The position numbers and the translations under genes were made by a program. The notes below the pieces were generated by a model. The model ran no database searches. It saw only the letters and a list, made by a program, of their open reading frames with translations, and was not told the DNA's origin. From contig NZ_MKQR01000009.1 of NCBI RefSeq assembly GCF_001940455.1, positions 533,074-597,073 on the forward strand: a stretch of 64,000 bases of DNA, given 5' to 3'. Source of the stretch: Actinokineospora bangkokensis (lineage in GTDB: Bacteria; Actinomycetota; Actinomycetes; Mycobacteriales; Pseudonocardiaceae). Positions 43,615-64,000 of the stretch are shown here, piece after piece. Within the stretch, counting starts at the first letter, position 1; the number at the start of each line of letters is the position of its first letter.

Positions 43615-44814
43615 TCACACCGCGGCGGCGCGGGTGGCGTGGGCGGTGATCAGCTCGGCGGCGCGCTCGGCGCCGCCGCCAGCGCGCACGTGCCCGCGCA
43701 TCGCCAGCACCCCGGCGCGCACGCCGGGGTCGGCGGCCACGGCGTCGACGGCGTCGCGCACCTGCTCACCGGTGACCCGGTGCCGGTCGAGCAGGGCGCC
43801 CAGGCCCAGCTCCGCGATCCGGTCGGCGTTGGCGCGCTGCTCGGGGTGGTGGGCGGCGACGACCATCGGCACGCCGTGGTGCAGCGACTCCTGCACGCTG
43901 CCCATCCCGCCCTGGCAGACGAACACCGACGCGTGGCGGAGCACCGAACCGTGCGGGATCCAGTCGTGCGCCTCCACGTTGGGCGGCAGCGGGCCCAGGT
44001 CGGCGGGGGAGACCCGGCCACCCAGGGACAGCACCACGTGCCAGCCGGTGCCGGTGAACGCGCGCACGCAGTCCGCGAAGAACCCGGGCTGCTCGTTGAC
44101 GGTGGTGCCCAGCGAGATCAGCACCACCGGGCGCCCGTCCGCCGGGGGCGCCCAGCCGCCCTCCTCGGGGGACAGGCAGGGGCCGACGAAGACGTGGTCG
44201 CCGCCGAAGGTGTCGCCGTGCACCTGGAACTCGCGGGGGATCGTCACCACGTTCAGCTCGCCCGCGCCGCCGTAGACCGAGGCGGGCACCCCGTGGTCGG
44301 CGGCGTGCTCGGCCAACCGCTCCCCGAACCGCACCAGCGCCGGGTGCGCGGGGTCGAGCGGGGTCGACAGCTCGGCCAGCTTCTCCGTCACCGAGAAGTG
44401 CTCGTTGGAGGCGAAGGTCGGCACGACCTGCACGGCGGGCCGCCCCCAGCGCGCGGCCTGCACCCGGCTGGGCGCCCACAGGGTCGTGTCGAACACCACC
44501 GCGTCCGGCGGCCGGGGGCACGACGCCGCCAGGACGGGGGCGATGGCGAGGATCTGCTCCAGGTACAGCAGGGTGCGCTCGGCCAGTTCGTCCGGGGGCA
44601 GGTGGTCCGGGGGCGCCGCGGTGGACAGGTCCGTGGTGTACAGGACGGGGTCGGCACCCGCGGCGCGCACCCGGTCGGCCATGGCGGCACCGGTCGTGGC
44701 GGTCACGCGGGCACCCCGGTCGACCAAGCGGTCGATGATCGGGACCATCGGCAGCGTGTGTCCGAACGCGGGGTAGAGCACGAACAACAGGTGTGGTCCC
44801 GGGCGCACACCCAC
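43615..44814 (-). CDS. Macrolide-type glycosyltransferase 5 (GT1 family)
   Basis: A 399-residue MGT-type enzyme with catalytic His in AFGHTLP, the acceptor segment PTFASNEHFS and the donor loop CQGGMGSVQESLHHG...HHPEQ. The start is uncertain. The GTG at 44814 gives the length of its sisters. An ATG at 44853 with an adjacent GGGAGG adds 13 residues. It is divergent from the first synthase gene and upstream of glycosyltransferase 4. Confidence 0.84.
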   Translation of the reverse strand: MGVRPGPHLLFVLYPAFGHTLPMVPIIDRLVDRGARVTATTGAAMADRVRAAGADPVLYTTDLSTAAPPDHLPPDELAERTLLYLEQILAIAPVLAASCPRPPDAVVFDTTLWAPSRVQAARWGRPAVQVVPTFASNEHFSVTEKLAELSTPLDPAHPALVRFGERLAEHAADHGVPASVYGGAGELNVVTIPREFQVHGDTFGGDHVFVGPCLSPEEGGWAPPADGRPVVLISLGTTVNEQPGFFADCVRAFTGTGWHVVLSLGGRVSPADLGPLPPNVEAHDWIPHGSVLRHASVFVCQGGMGSVQESLHHGVPMVVAAHHPEQRANADRIAELGLGALLDRHRVTGEQVRDAVDAVAADPGVRAGVLAMRGHVRAGGGAERAAELITAHATRAAAV

Positions 44815-45070
44815 AGTCAAACCAGACCACCTTGGGGAAACTGCTAGATACATTCCTCCCGCCACCCGCCCCCTCGTCCCCGCCCGGCATCGTTCCCGGC
44901 CTGGCACCACGGCTGGCGGCGTCGTTCCAGTGGGGGTTCGGCGTTGTCCGCGGGGTCGGGACGGCCGCACCGGTGGGGCTGGCCGAGGTTGGCACAAACC
45001 CTAGTCCGGAGTCCGTAGCTTCAGCCCTCAGCACGCCGTGTGGTGGACGCCGAGGGAGGCCGTGGCGCCG
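44815..45070. promoter_or_regulatory. Divergent promoter region of the synthase
   Basis: A 256-bp gap between glycosyltransferase 5 and the first synthase gene. No gene is supported. TTGGCA and an AT-richer patch lie near 44990-45005, but spacing to a -10 box is poor. GGAGG at 45055-45059 serves the synthase start. Confidence 0.45.
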
Positions 45071-56326
<11,256 letters not shown>

Positions 56327-56391
56327 GCCACGACCCCCACCCACCCCGTCCCCACCGGCAGGTGCGCCGCGAACCCCAGGGAAGGACACCC

Positions 56392-59300
56392 GTGTCGGAA
56401 GAGAAGCTGCGGCACTACCTCAAGCGCGTCACCGCCGACCTGCACACCGCCCGCGCCCGCGTGCGGGAGCTGGAGGCGCGCGGCGCCGAGCCGGTCGCCG
56501 TGGTCGGCATGTCCTGCCGCTTCCCCGGTGGCGCGACCTCCCCGGAGCGGCTGTGGGACCTGGTCGCGCGCGGCGGCGACGCGGTGACCGCCTTCCCGGC
56601 CGACCGCGGCTGGGACACCGCCGAGCTGCTGGGCCTGGGCGCGGCCCCGGTGGGCGGGTTCCTGCCCGACGCCACCGACTTCGACGCCGGGTTCTTCGGC
56701 ATCTCCCCGCGCGAGGCCCTGGCCGTGGACCCGCAGCAGCGCCTCGCCCTGGAGTGCTCGTGGGAGGCGCTGGAGCGGGCCGGGGTCAACCCCGCCGACC
56801 TGCGCGGCAGCGACACCGCGGTGTTCATGGGCACCAACGGGCAGGACTACCCGCAGCTCGTCACGTCCTCCGCCGACGCCGAGGACGTGGTCGGGCACGT
56901 GGCCACCGGCAGCGCCGCGAGCGTCCTGTCCGGGCGGGTGTCCTACGCGCTCGGGTTCGAGGGCCCCTCGGTCACCGTCGACACCGCCTGCTCGTCGTCG
57001 CTGGTGGCCCTGCACTGGGCGGTGCAGGCCCTGCGCCGGGGGGAGTGCTCGCTGGCGCTGGCGGGCGGGGTCACGGTGATGGCGACGACGGGGGTGTTCA
57101 CCGAGTTCGCCCACCAGGGCGCGCTGGCCGCCGACGGCCGGTGCAAGGCGTTCTCCGACGACGCCGACGGCACCGGGTGGGGCGAGGGCGCGGGCGTCCT
57201 GGTGCTGGAGCGGCTGTCCGACGCCGAACGCCTCGGGCACCGGGTGCTCGCGGTGGTGCGCGGGTCGGCGGTGAACTCCGATGGCGCCAGCAGCAGCCTC
57301 ACCGCCCCCAACGGGCCGTCGCAGCAGCGGGTCATCCTGCGCGCGCTGGCCGATGCCGGGCTGGGCACCTCCGATGTGGACCTCGTCGAGGCGCACGGCA
57401 CGGGCACGCGCTTGGGCGACCCGATCGAGGCGCAGGCGTTGCTGGCCACATACGGGCAGAACCGGGCTGAGCCGCTGTGGTTGGGGTCGGTGAAGTCGAA
57501 CATCGGCCACACGCAGGCCGCGGCGGGTGTCGCCGGGGTGATCAAGGTCGTGGAGGCGATGCGCCACGGGGTGCTGCCCGCGACCCTGCACGTCGGCAAG
57601 CCCTCCAGTGAGGTGGACTGGGAGTCCGGCGCGGTGGAGGTCTTGGACGAGGCTCGGGCGTGGGCGGTGGACCGGCCGAGGCGGGCCGGGGTGTCGTCGT
57701 TCGGGATCAGCGGCACCAACGCCCACGTCATCCTCGAACAGGGCCCCGACGCCCACCCCGCCGAACCCACCGCGGACACCACCGTCCCCTGGGTGTTCTC
57801 GGCCCGCGAGCCCGCGGCGCTCGCCGCCCAAGCCGAACAGCTCGCCCAGACCCCCGGGTCGGCCATCGACATCGGCTGGTCGCTCGCCTCGACCCGCGCC
57901 CACTTCGAGGAACGCGCCGTCGTCGTCGGCCAGGACCGCGACGAGGTGCTGGCAGGTCTGGCGGCACCGATGGTGCGCGGGCGCGCGTCGGGCGAAGGCA
58001 GGGTCGCGGTCGTCTTCTCCGGCCAGGGCGCCCAGCGCGCGGGCATGGGGGAGCGGCTGTACCAGCGGTTCCCCGTGTTCGCCCGCGCGCTCGACGAGGT
58101 GTGCGCGCACTTCGACCTGCCGGTGCGCCACGCCATGACCACCGGCGACGGCCTCGACCGCACCGACCTCACCCAGGCCGCGCTGTTCGCCCACGAGGTG
58201 GCCGCCTACCGGCTGCTCCAGTCGTGGGGCCTGCGCCCCACCGCCGTGATGGGGCACTCGATCGGTGAGGTCGTCGCCGCGCACGTGGCGGGCGTGTGGT
58301 CGCTGGCGGACGCCTGCACCCTCGTGGCCGCGCGCGGCAAGCTCATGGCGGCCCTGCCCGCGGGCGGGGCGATGGTGGCCGTGGAGGCCACCGAGGACGA
58401 GGTCACCCCGCTGCTGACCCCGGGCGTGTCGGTGGCAGCGGTCAACGGGCCGCGCTCGATCGTGCTCTCCGGTGTCGAGGCGGAGGTGCTGGCCGTCGCG
58501 GGGCGCCTCACCGGCAGGCGCTCCACCCGGCTCCCGGTCAGCCACGCCTTCCACTCGCCGCTGGTCGACCCCGTGCTGCCGGGGTTCCGCGAGGTCGTCG
58601 CCGGGCTGGCGTTCCGGCCGCCGCGACTGCCGGTGCTGTCCAACCTGACCGGTCGACCCGTGACGACGGAACTGGCCGACCCCGACTACTGGGTGCGCCA
58701 CGTCCGCGCGGCCGTGCGCTTCGCCGACGGGGTGCGCGCGCTGGCCGCGCGCGGGGCCGACGCCGTGCTGGAGATCGGGCCGAAGGCCGTGCTGGCCGGT
58801 GCCGTCCGGGAGATCACCGGCCTGCCGGTCGCGGCCGTGGCGCGGCGGGACGTGCCCGAGGACAAGGCCCTGCTGTCCGGCGTCGGCGCGCTGTGGGTCG
58901 AGGGCGTGGAGGTCGACTGGCCCGCGGTGTTCGGCGGTCTCTCACCGCAGCGGGTCGACCTGCCCACCTACCCGTTCCAGCGCAGTCGCTACTGGCCCGC
59001 GACGGCGGCGGGCACCGGCGATGAGCTGCGGTACGAGGTCGCCTGGGCGCCGGTGGCGATCGCCGCGGGCCCGCTGTCGGGGACGTGGGCGGTCCTGGCG
59101 GGCTCTGGTGTGGACACCTCCGCCTGCGTCGAGGCCCTGGCCGCACGCGGTGCGCACGCGGTCGCCTGTGGACCCAACGACCTTGGCTCGGTGCAGCCAG
59201 CAGGCGTGGTCGTGCTGGCGGGGGAGGCCGCCGATCCTGTCAAGGACATGTGGACGGTCGCGGACCTGGCTCGCCGCGCGATCGAGTCCGGTGCCCGGGT

Positions 59301-62300
59301 GTGGGTCGTGACCACTGGTGGCGCCGCGGTGGCCGACGAGCCGGTGTCGCCCACCGCCGCGGGCGTGTGGGGCCTGGGGCGGGTCATCGGGCTGGAGCAC
59401 CCGGGTTCCTGGGGCGGGCTCGTCGACGTCGCCGAGGGTGCCTGGGACCGCGTGGCCGAGGTGGTCGCGGCGGGGGAGGAGCGCGAGGTCGCCGTCCGCG
59501 TCGACGGGGTGTTCGCGCGCCGGGTCGTCCCGCAGGTGCTCGACGGCCCGGCGTCCGCGCCGGACGTGGCGGGCGGCACGGCGCTCATCACCGGCGGCAC
59601 CGGCGCGCTGGGCCTGCGGGCCGCCCGGTGGCTCGCGGAGCGCGGTGTCGCGAGGGTCGTCCTGGTCGGGCGGACGGGTGCGCGGACGCCCGAGGTGGAC
59701 GCCCTGGCCGAGGCTCACCCTCGACTAGAGGTTGAGACCCGGGCCTGCGACGTGTCCGACGCGGCTGCCGTGCGGGCGCTCGTCGCCGGGTGCGGGCCGC
59801 TGCGCGCGGTGGTGCACGCGGCGGGGGTCGTGGCCGACGTGCCCTTCGCCGAGCTGGGCGAAGAGGCGTTCGACCTGGCGGTGCGGGCCAAGGTGCGCGG
59901 TGCCGCGGCCCTGCACGAGGCCACCCTCGACCAGACCCTCGACCTCTACTTGACGTTCTCCTCCATCTCCGCGACCTGGGGTGCGGGCGGTCAAGCCGCC
60001 TACGCCGCCGCGAACGCCTTCCTCGACGGCCTCGTCGCCCGGCGCCGGGCGGCCGGGCTGCCCGGCACGTCGGTCGCGTGGGGCCCGTGGGGCGGTGGCG
60101 GCATGGTCGCCGCCGAGGGGTCCGCGCAGACCCTCGCCGAGCGCGGGCTGCGGTTGCTGCGCCCGGAGACCGCCATCGCCGCCCTGTCGCGCTCGGTGGA
60201 CCACGGCCGCGCCCACTCCGTCGTGGCCGATGTCGACTGGGAGCGCCTGGCCGGTGTCTTCGACGCCGTGGGCGCCTCCGGCCTCTTCACCGAGGTGCGC
60301 CCGATGACCACCCGCGACACCACCGGCGTGGCCCAGCCCGCGAGCGGGTTGGCCGCCCTCCCGCCCGAGCAGCGCCCGGTGGCCGTCGAGGCCATGGTGC
60401 GCGAGCAGGTCGCCGCCGTCTTGGGCCACGCCGGGCCGGGGTCGATCGTCGTCGACCGGCCCTTCCGCGACCTGGGCTTCGACTCGCTGACCGCCGTGGA
60501 GTTCCGCGACCGGTTCCGCGCCGCGTCCGGGCTCCCCCTCGGCGCCACCGCCGTCTACGACCACCCGACCCCGCAGCGGCTCGTCGAGCACGTGCTCGAC
60601 CTGCTCGCCCCCGCCGAGCGCACCGCCGCCGCGGTCACCGCGGCCACCGACGAGCCCATCGCCATCGTCGGCACGGCGTGCAGGCTGCCCGGCGGCATCA
60701 CCGGCCCGGACCAGCTGTGGGCGCTGGTCGAGGCGGGCGGCGAGGTCGCGGGCCCGTTCCCCACCGACCGCGGCTGGGACCCCGGGCTCACCGGCTCCGG
60801 CGGGTTCCTCGACGACGCCGCCGGGTTCGACGCGGCCTTCTTCGGCATCAGCCCCCGCGAGGCCCTGGCCATGGACCCGCAGCAGCGGTTGGTGCTGGAG
60901 TGCGCGTGGGAGGCGCTGGAGCGGGCGGGCATCGACCCCACCGGGCTGCGCGGGACCGACTCCGGGGTGTTCCTGGGGCTCAGCCACATCGACTACGGCC
61001 CGCGCCTGCACGAGCCCGCCGAGAACACCGAGGGCTACCTGCTGACCGGTTCCGCGCAGGGCGTGGCGTCCGGGCGCGTGGCCTACGTGCTCGGGCTGGA
61101 GGGCCCCGCGGTGTCACTGGACACCGCGTGCTCGTCGTCGCTGGTGGCGCTGCACTGGGCGGCGCAGTCCCTGCGCCGCGGCGAGTGCGGGCTGGCCCTG
61201 GTCGGCGGCGTGGCCGTCATGTCCACCCCGGGGGCGTTCAGCGAGTTCGAGCGGCAGGGCGGGCTGGCCGCCGACGGCCGCTGCAAGGCCTTCGCCGACG
61301 AGGCCGACGGCACCGGCTGGTCCGAGGGCGTCGGCGTGCTGGCGGTCGAGCGGCTCTCCGACGCCCGGCGGCTCGGGCACCCCGTGCTGGCCGTCGTGCG
61401 CGGCAGCGCCATCAACTCCGACGGGGCCTCCAACGGGCTCACCGCCCCCAACGGCCCGGCCCAGCAGCGGGTCATCCGCCGCGCCCTGGCCGACGCCGGG
61501 CTGCGCCCCGGGGACGTCGACCTGGTGGAGGCGCACGGCACCGGGACCGCGCTCGGTGACCCCATCGAGGCGCAGGCCGTGCTGGCCACCTACGGCCGCG
61601 ACCGGGACGGCGCCGCGCCGCTGCGGCTGGGCTCGCTCAAGTCGAACCTGGGCCACGCGCAGGCCGCCGCGGGCGTGGTCGGCGTGATCAAGGTGGTCGA
61701 GGCGATGCGGCACGGGGTGCTGCCGCGGACCCTGCACGCGGCGAACCCGTCGTCGCACGTGGACTGGTCGGCGGGCGAGGTCGACCTGCTCACCGAGGCC
61801 GTCGCGTGGGACACCGGGCGCCCGCGCCGCGCCGGCGTGTCCGCGTTCGGGCTCAGCGGCACCAACGCCCACGTCATCCTCGAACAGGCACCCGAGCCCG
61901 CCCCCGAGCCCGAGCCGGGACCGGTCCGCGACGCCGTGGTGCCGTGGGTGCTCTCGGCCCGCGGCGCGGGCGCGCTCGACGAGCAGGCCGCCCGCCTCAT
62001 GGGGGTCGGTGGCTCGGCGGTGGACGTCGGCTGGTCGCTGGCCACCGGCCGCGCTGTGCTGGACGAGCGCGCCATCGTCGTCGGCGCCCACCACGCCGAG
62101 CTGAAGGCCGGGCTGGGCGACCTCGTCGTGCGGGGGCGTGCCGAGGGCGCGGGCCGGGTCGGCGTCGTGTTCTCCGGGCAAGGCGCCCAGCGGCCGGGCA
62201 TGGGGTTGGCGCTGGCCGCCCGGTTCCCCGTGTTCGCCGAGGCGCTGGCGCAGGTCTGCGGGCACTTCGGCATCCCCGTGGCCGACGCCATGGCCACCGG

Positions 62301-64000
62301 CGAGGGCCTGGACCACACCGAGATGACCCAGGCGGCGCTGTTCGCCTACGAGGTCGCGCTGTTCCGGCTCATCGAGTCCTGGGGAGTGCGCCCGGCCGTG
62401 GTGATGGGGCACTCCATCGGGGAGGTCGCCGCCGCGCACGTGGCGGGCGTGCTGTCCCTGGCGGACGCCTGCGCCCTGGTCGCGGCGCGCGGCAGGCTCA
62501 TGGGGGCGCTGCCCGCGGGCGGGGTGATGGTGTCGATCACCGCGACCGAGGACGAGGTGGCGCCGCTGCTGACCCGGGGCGTGGCCATCGCGGCGGTGAA
62601 CGGGCCGCGCTCGGTCGTGGTGTCCGGCGAGCAGTCCGCCGTGGACGCCGTGGTCGGGCACTTCCCCGGGCGCAGGGTCAAGCGGCTCACCGTCAGCCAC
62701 GCCTTCCACTCGCCGCTGATGGACCCCGTGCTCGACGACTTCCGCCGCGTGGCGGAGACCCTGGACTACCGGCTCCCGGCGATCCCCGTGGTGTCCAACC
62801 TGACCGGGGCCCACGCAACCCACGAGCTGACCGACCCGGGCTACTGGGTGCGGCACGTGCGCGGCACGGTTCGGTTCGCCGACGGTGTCGCCGCCGTGGC
62901 GGGCGAGGTCGACGCCGTCCTGGAGATCGGGCCGCGCGGGGTCCTGTCCGCCGCGGTGCGCGAGGTCGTGGACGCCACCCGGGCCCCCGAGGACGCGGCC
63001 GTCGTCGTCGCACCGCTGTCGCGCGACGCGCTCAGCGAGGACCGGGCGCTGCTGCTCGGCCTCGGGCGCGCCTGGGTGTCCGGGGTGGCGGTGGACTGGG
63101 GCGCGGTGTTCGCCGGGTTGGGGGCTCGCCGCACCGACCTGCCCACCTACGCCTTCCAGCACGAGCGGTTCTGGCTCAACCCGGGCCCGGCCGCCGCCCC
63201 CGCCGAGGCCGACGGCGAGTTCTGGGACGCGGTGCACCGCCTGGACTCCCGCTCGCTCGCGCAGGAGTTGGGCGTCGACGCCGCTGCCCTGGCGGCGGTG
63301 CTCCCGGCCCTGTCGACGTGGCGGCGCCGCGGGGAGGACCACGCGTCGCTGGACCGGCTGCGCTATCGGGCGGAGTGGGTGCCGATCGCACCCCCGCCCG
63401 CCGCGGCGGCAGGCAGCCGGTGGCTGGTCGTGGTGGACGACGACAGCCAGTGGCTCGGCTCCCGCGTCACCGCGACCATGGCCGCGCGCGGCATGCGGCA
63501 CCAGGTGCTCGCGCACAACGGCGGCGACCGGGCCGCGCTGGCGAGCGCGCTGCGGGCGACCGGCGGTGGGTTCGACGGCGTCCTGTCCCTGCTCGGCACC
63601 GGCGACGCGCACGACCGCGGACCCGACACCGGGCTGCTCACCGCCGGGCTGACCCTGTTCCAGGCGCTCGGCGACGCCGGTGTGCGCGCGCCCCTGTGGT
63701 GCGCCACCCGCGACGCGGTGGGTCCCGAGGACGGCCCCGGCGACCCCGGGCGTTCGGCGCTGTGGGGCCTGGGCCGCTGCGCCGCGCTGGAGGAACCGCG
63801 ACGGTGGGGCGGGATGGTCGACCTGCCCACGACCCCCGCCGGGTACCACTTGGACCGCCTCTGCGACGTCATCTCCGCGCCCGCCGCCGACGACCAGGTC
63901 GTCCTGCGCGCCCACACCACCTATGGCAGGCGGCTCACGGCGGCACCGGCCCGCCCCGCCCCCGCGTGGCGCCCGCGGGGCACCGTCCTGGTGTCCGGCG
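56392..64000 (+). CDS. Modular type I polyketide synthase: modules 3-4, partial
   Basis: The first 2536 residues are visible; the gene continues past the right edge. The N-terminal coiled-coil docking segment (EEKLRHYLKRVTADLHTAR) should receive the chain from the previous synthase. Module 3 is KS (C200)-AT (S623, HAFH)-KR (Y1204)-ACP (S1365). Module 4 has KS (C1580), AT (S2008, HAFH), a dimerisation element (FWDAVHRLD...LPALSTWRRR) and the structural half of a KR, cut at its NADPH site. Both ATs use malonyl-CoA. The GTG at 56392 follows GGAAGG, 65 bp after the previous gene. Confidence 0.94.
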   Translation, partial: MSEEKLRHYLKRVTADLHTARARVRELEARGAEPVAVVGMSCRFPGGATSPERLWDLVARGGDAVTAFPADRGWDTAELLGLGAAPVGGFLPDATDFDAGFFGISPREALAVDPQQRLALECSWEALERAGVNPADLRGSDTAVFMGTNGQDYPQLVTSSADAEDVVGHVATGSAASVLSGRVSYALGFEGPSVTVDTACSSSLVALHWAVQALRRGECSLALAGGVTVMATTGVFTEFAHQGALAADGRCKAFSDDADGTGWGEGAGVLVLERLSDAERLGHRVLAVVRGSAVNSDGASSSLTAPNGPSQQRVILRALADAGLGTSDVDLVEAHGTGTRLGDPIEAQALLATYGQNRAEPLWLGSVKSNIGHTQAAAGVAGVIKVVEAMRHGVLPATLHVGKPSSEVDWESGAVEVLDEARAWAVDRPRRAGVSSFGISGTNAHVILEQGPDAHPAEPTADTTVPWVFSAREPAALAAQAEQLAQTPGSAIDIGWSLASTRAHFEERAVVVGQDRDEVLAGLAAPMVRGRASGEGRVAVVFSGQGAQRAGMGERLYQRFPVFARALDEVCAHFDLPVRHAMTTGDGLDRTDLTQAALFAHEVAAYRLLQSWGLRPTAVMGHSIGEVVAAHVAGVWSLADACTLVAARGKLMAALPAGGAMVAVEATEDEVTPLLTPGVSVAAVNGPRSIVLSGVEAEVLAVAGRLTGRRSTRLPVSHAFHSPLVDPVLPGFREVVAGLAFRPPRLPVLSNLTGRPVTTELADPDYWVRHVRAAVRFADGVRALAARGADAVLEIGPKAVLAGAVREITGLPVAAVARRDVPEDKALLSGVGALWVEGVEVDWPAVFGGLSPQRVDLPTYPFQRSRYWPATAAGTGDELRYEVAWAPVAIAAGPLSGTWAVLAGSGVDTSACVEALAARGAHAVACGPNDLGSVQPAGVVVLAGEAADPVKDMWTVADLARRAIESGARVWVVTTGGAAVADEPVSPTAAGVWGLGRVIGLEHPGSWGGLVDVAEGAWDRVAEVVAAGEEREVAVRVDGVFARRVVPQVLDGPASAPDVAGGTALITGGTGALGLRAARWLAERGVARVVLVGRTGARTPEVDALAEAHPRLEVETRACDVSDAAAVRALVAGCGPLRAVVHAAGVVADVPFAELGEEAFDLAVRAKVRGAAALHEATLDQTLDLYLTFSSISATWGAGGQAAYAAANAFLDGLVARRRAAGLPGTSVAWGPWGGGGMVAAEGSAQTLAERGLRLLRPETAIAALSRSVDHGRAHSVVADVDWERLAGVFDAVGASGLFTEVRPMTTRDTTGVAQPASGLAALPPEQRPVAVEAMVREQVAAVLGHAGPGSIVVDRPFRDLGFDSLTAVEFRDRFRAASGLPLGATAVYDHPTPQRLVEHVLDLLAPAERTAAAVTAATDEPIAIVGTACRLPGGITGPDQLWALVEAGGEVAGPFPTDRGWDPGLTGSGGFLDDAAGFDAAFFGISPREALAMDPQQRLVLECAWEALERAGIDPTGLRGTDSGVFLGLSHIDYGPRLHEPAENTEGYLLTGSAQGVASGRVAYVLGLEGPAVSLDTACSSSLVALHWAAQSLRRGECGLALVGGVAVMSTPGAFSEFERQGGLAADGRCKAFADEADGTGWSEGVGVLAVERLSDARRLGHPVLAVVRGSAINSDGASNGLTAPNGPAQQRVIRRALADAGLRPGDVDLVEAHGTGTALGDPIEAQAVLATYGRDRDGAAPLRLGSLKSNLGHAQAAAGVVGVIKVVEAMRHGVLPRTLHAANPSSHVDWSAGEVDLLTEAVAWDTGRPRRAGVSAFGLSGTNAHVILEQAPEPAPEPEPGPVRDAVVPWVLSARGAGALDEQAARLMGVGGSAVDVGWSLATGRAVLDERAIVVGAHHAELKAGLGDLVVRGRAEGAGRVGVVFSGQGAQRPGMGLALAARFPVFAEALAQVCGHFGIPVADAMATGEGLDHTEMTQAALFAYEVALFRLIESWGVRPAVVMGHSIGEVAAAHVAGVLSLADACALVAARGRLMGALPAGGVMVSITATEDEVAPLLTRGVAIAAVNGPRSVVVSGEQSAVDAVVGHFPGRRVKRLTVSHAFHSPLMDPVLDDFRRVAETLDYRLPAIPVVSNLTGAHATHELTDPGYWVRHVRGTVRFADGVAAVAGEVDAVLEIGPRGVLSAAVREVVDATRAPEDAAVVVAPLSRDALSEDRALLLGLGRAWVSGVAVDWGAVFAGLGARRTDLPTYAFQHERFWLNPGPAAAPAEADGEFWDAVHRLDSRSLAQELGVDAAALAAVLPALSTWRRRGEDHASLDRLRYRAEWVPIAPPPAAAAGSRWLVVVDDDSQWLGSRVTATMAARGMRHQVLAHNGGDRAALASALRATGGGFDGVLSLLGTGDAHDRGPDTGLLTAGLTLFQALGDAGVRAPLWCATRDAVGPEDGPGDPGRSALWGLGRCAALEEPRRWGGMVDLPTTPAGYHLDRLCDVISAPAADDQVVLRAHTTYGRRLTAAPARPAPAWRPRGTVLVSG
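56490..60605 (+). other. Module 3: KS-AT-KR-ACP with A-type KR
   Basis: KS, malonyl AT and ACP are intact. The KR has Ser in FSSISAT, Y1204 and a Trp in ATWGAGG, the A-type fingerprint. The LDD position is VAD. The hydroxyl should have the opposite configuration to that from module 1. Confidence 0.82.
60649..64000 (+). other. Module 4: KS-AT-(dimerisation element)-KR, cut off
   Basis: The KS has DTACSSS and the AT has GHSIGE/HAFH. About 267 residues separate the AT end from the KR NADPH site. They are filled by a dimerisation element and the KR structural domain, so a DH is excluded. The catalytic KR half and ACP lie beyond the window. Confidence 0.82.

Overview
The window is very GC-rich actinomycete DNA with GTG starts, short spacers and frequent 4-bp gene overlaps. 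RbpA, an Lnt-Ppm1 pair, an Rpf-like transglycosylase, a DUF3558-like lipoprotein and a large modular polyketide synthase point to an antibiotic-producing actinomycete. I lean towards the Pseudonocardiaceae (Saccharothrix, Actinosynnema or Actinokineospora-like), but that placement is inference.

Left part (1-8.7 kb): a partial DHA2-type drug exporter and its TetR repressor, with a nested palindrome over the likely promoter. Next come genes of the lysine fermentation route: kamA, divergent from kdd, an amidohydrolase gene, kamD, kamE and kal. These would turn lysine into beta-lysine, 3,5-diaminohexanoate and 5-amino-3-oxohexanoate, and later 3-aminobutyryl-CoA into crotonyl-CoA. The cleavage enzyme Kce is not present here.

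Middle part (9-34 kb): mostly housekeeping and accessory genes. They include a START-like/acyl-CoA synthetase fusion, a lipoprotein, a virginiamycin B lyase homologue, lnt-ppm1, rbpA with a SigR-type promoter, thymidine kinase, a UMF1-type transporter, an Rpf-like enzyme, arylamine N-acetyltransferase, GDPD, a GGDEF-EAL protein, a YkgJ/pentapeptide protein, a PrmC-like methyltransferase, a two-gene tyrosine-recombinase module beside a perfect 18-bp hairpin, a TerD-like protein, an Nramp transporter and a DrrA/B-type ABC transporter. Strong inverted repeats separate many of the units.

Right part (33.9-64 kb): the left half of a glycosylated polyketide cluster. Five related macrolide-type glycosyltransferase domains lie on both strands around a heterodimeric ABC exporter. 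One is fused in frame to a complete cytochrome P450 (35221-37620), the most unusual gene here. The first synthase has a KSQ-AT-ACP loading module and two KS-AT-KR-ACP modules. The second carries one full module and the start of another, and runs off the right edge. All AT domains carry malonyl signatures and no DH or ER is seen, so this part of the chain should be hydroxylated. KR2 lacks its catalytic serine. The likely logic is synthesis of a polyol macrolide, glycosylation (and perhaps oxidation), and export through the ABC pair.
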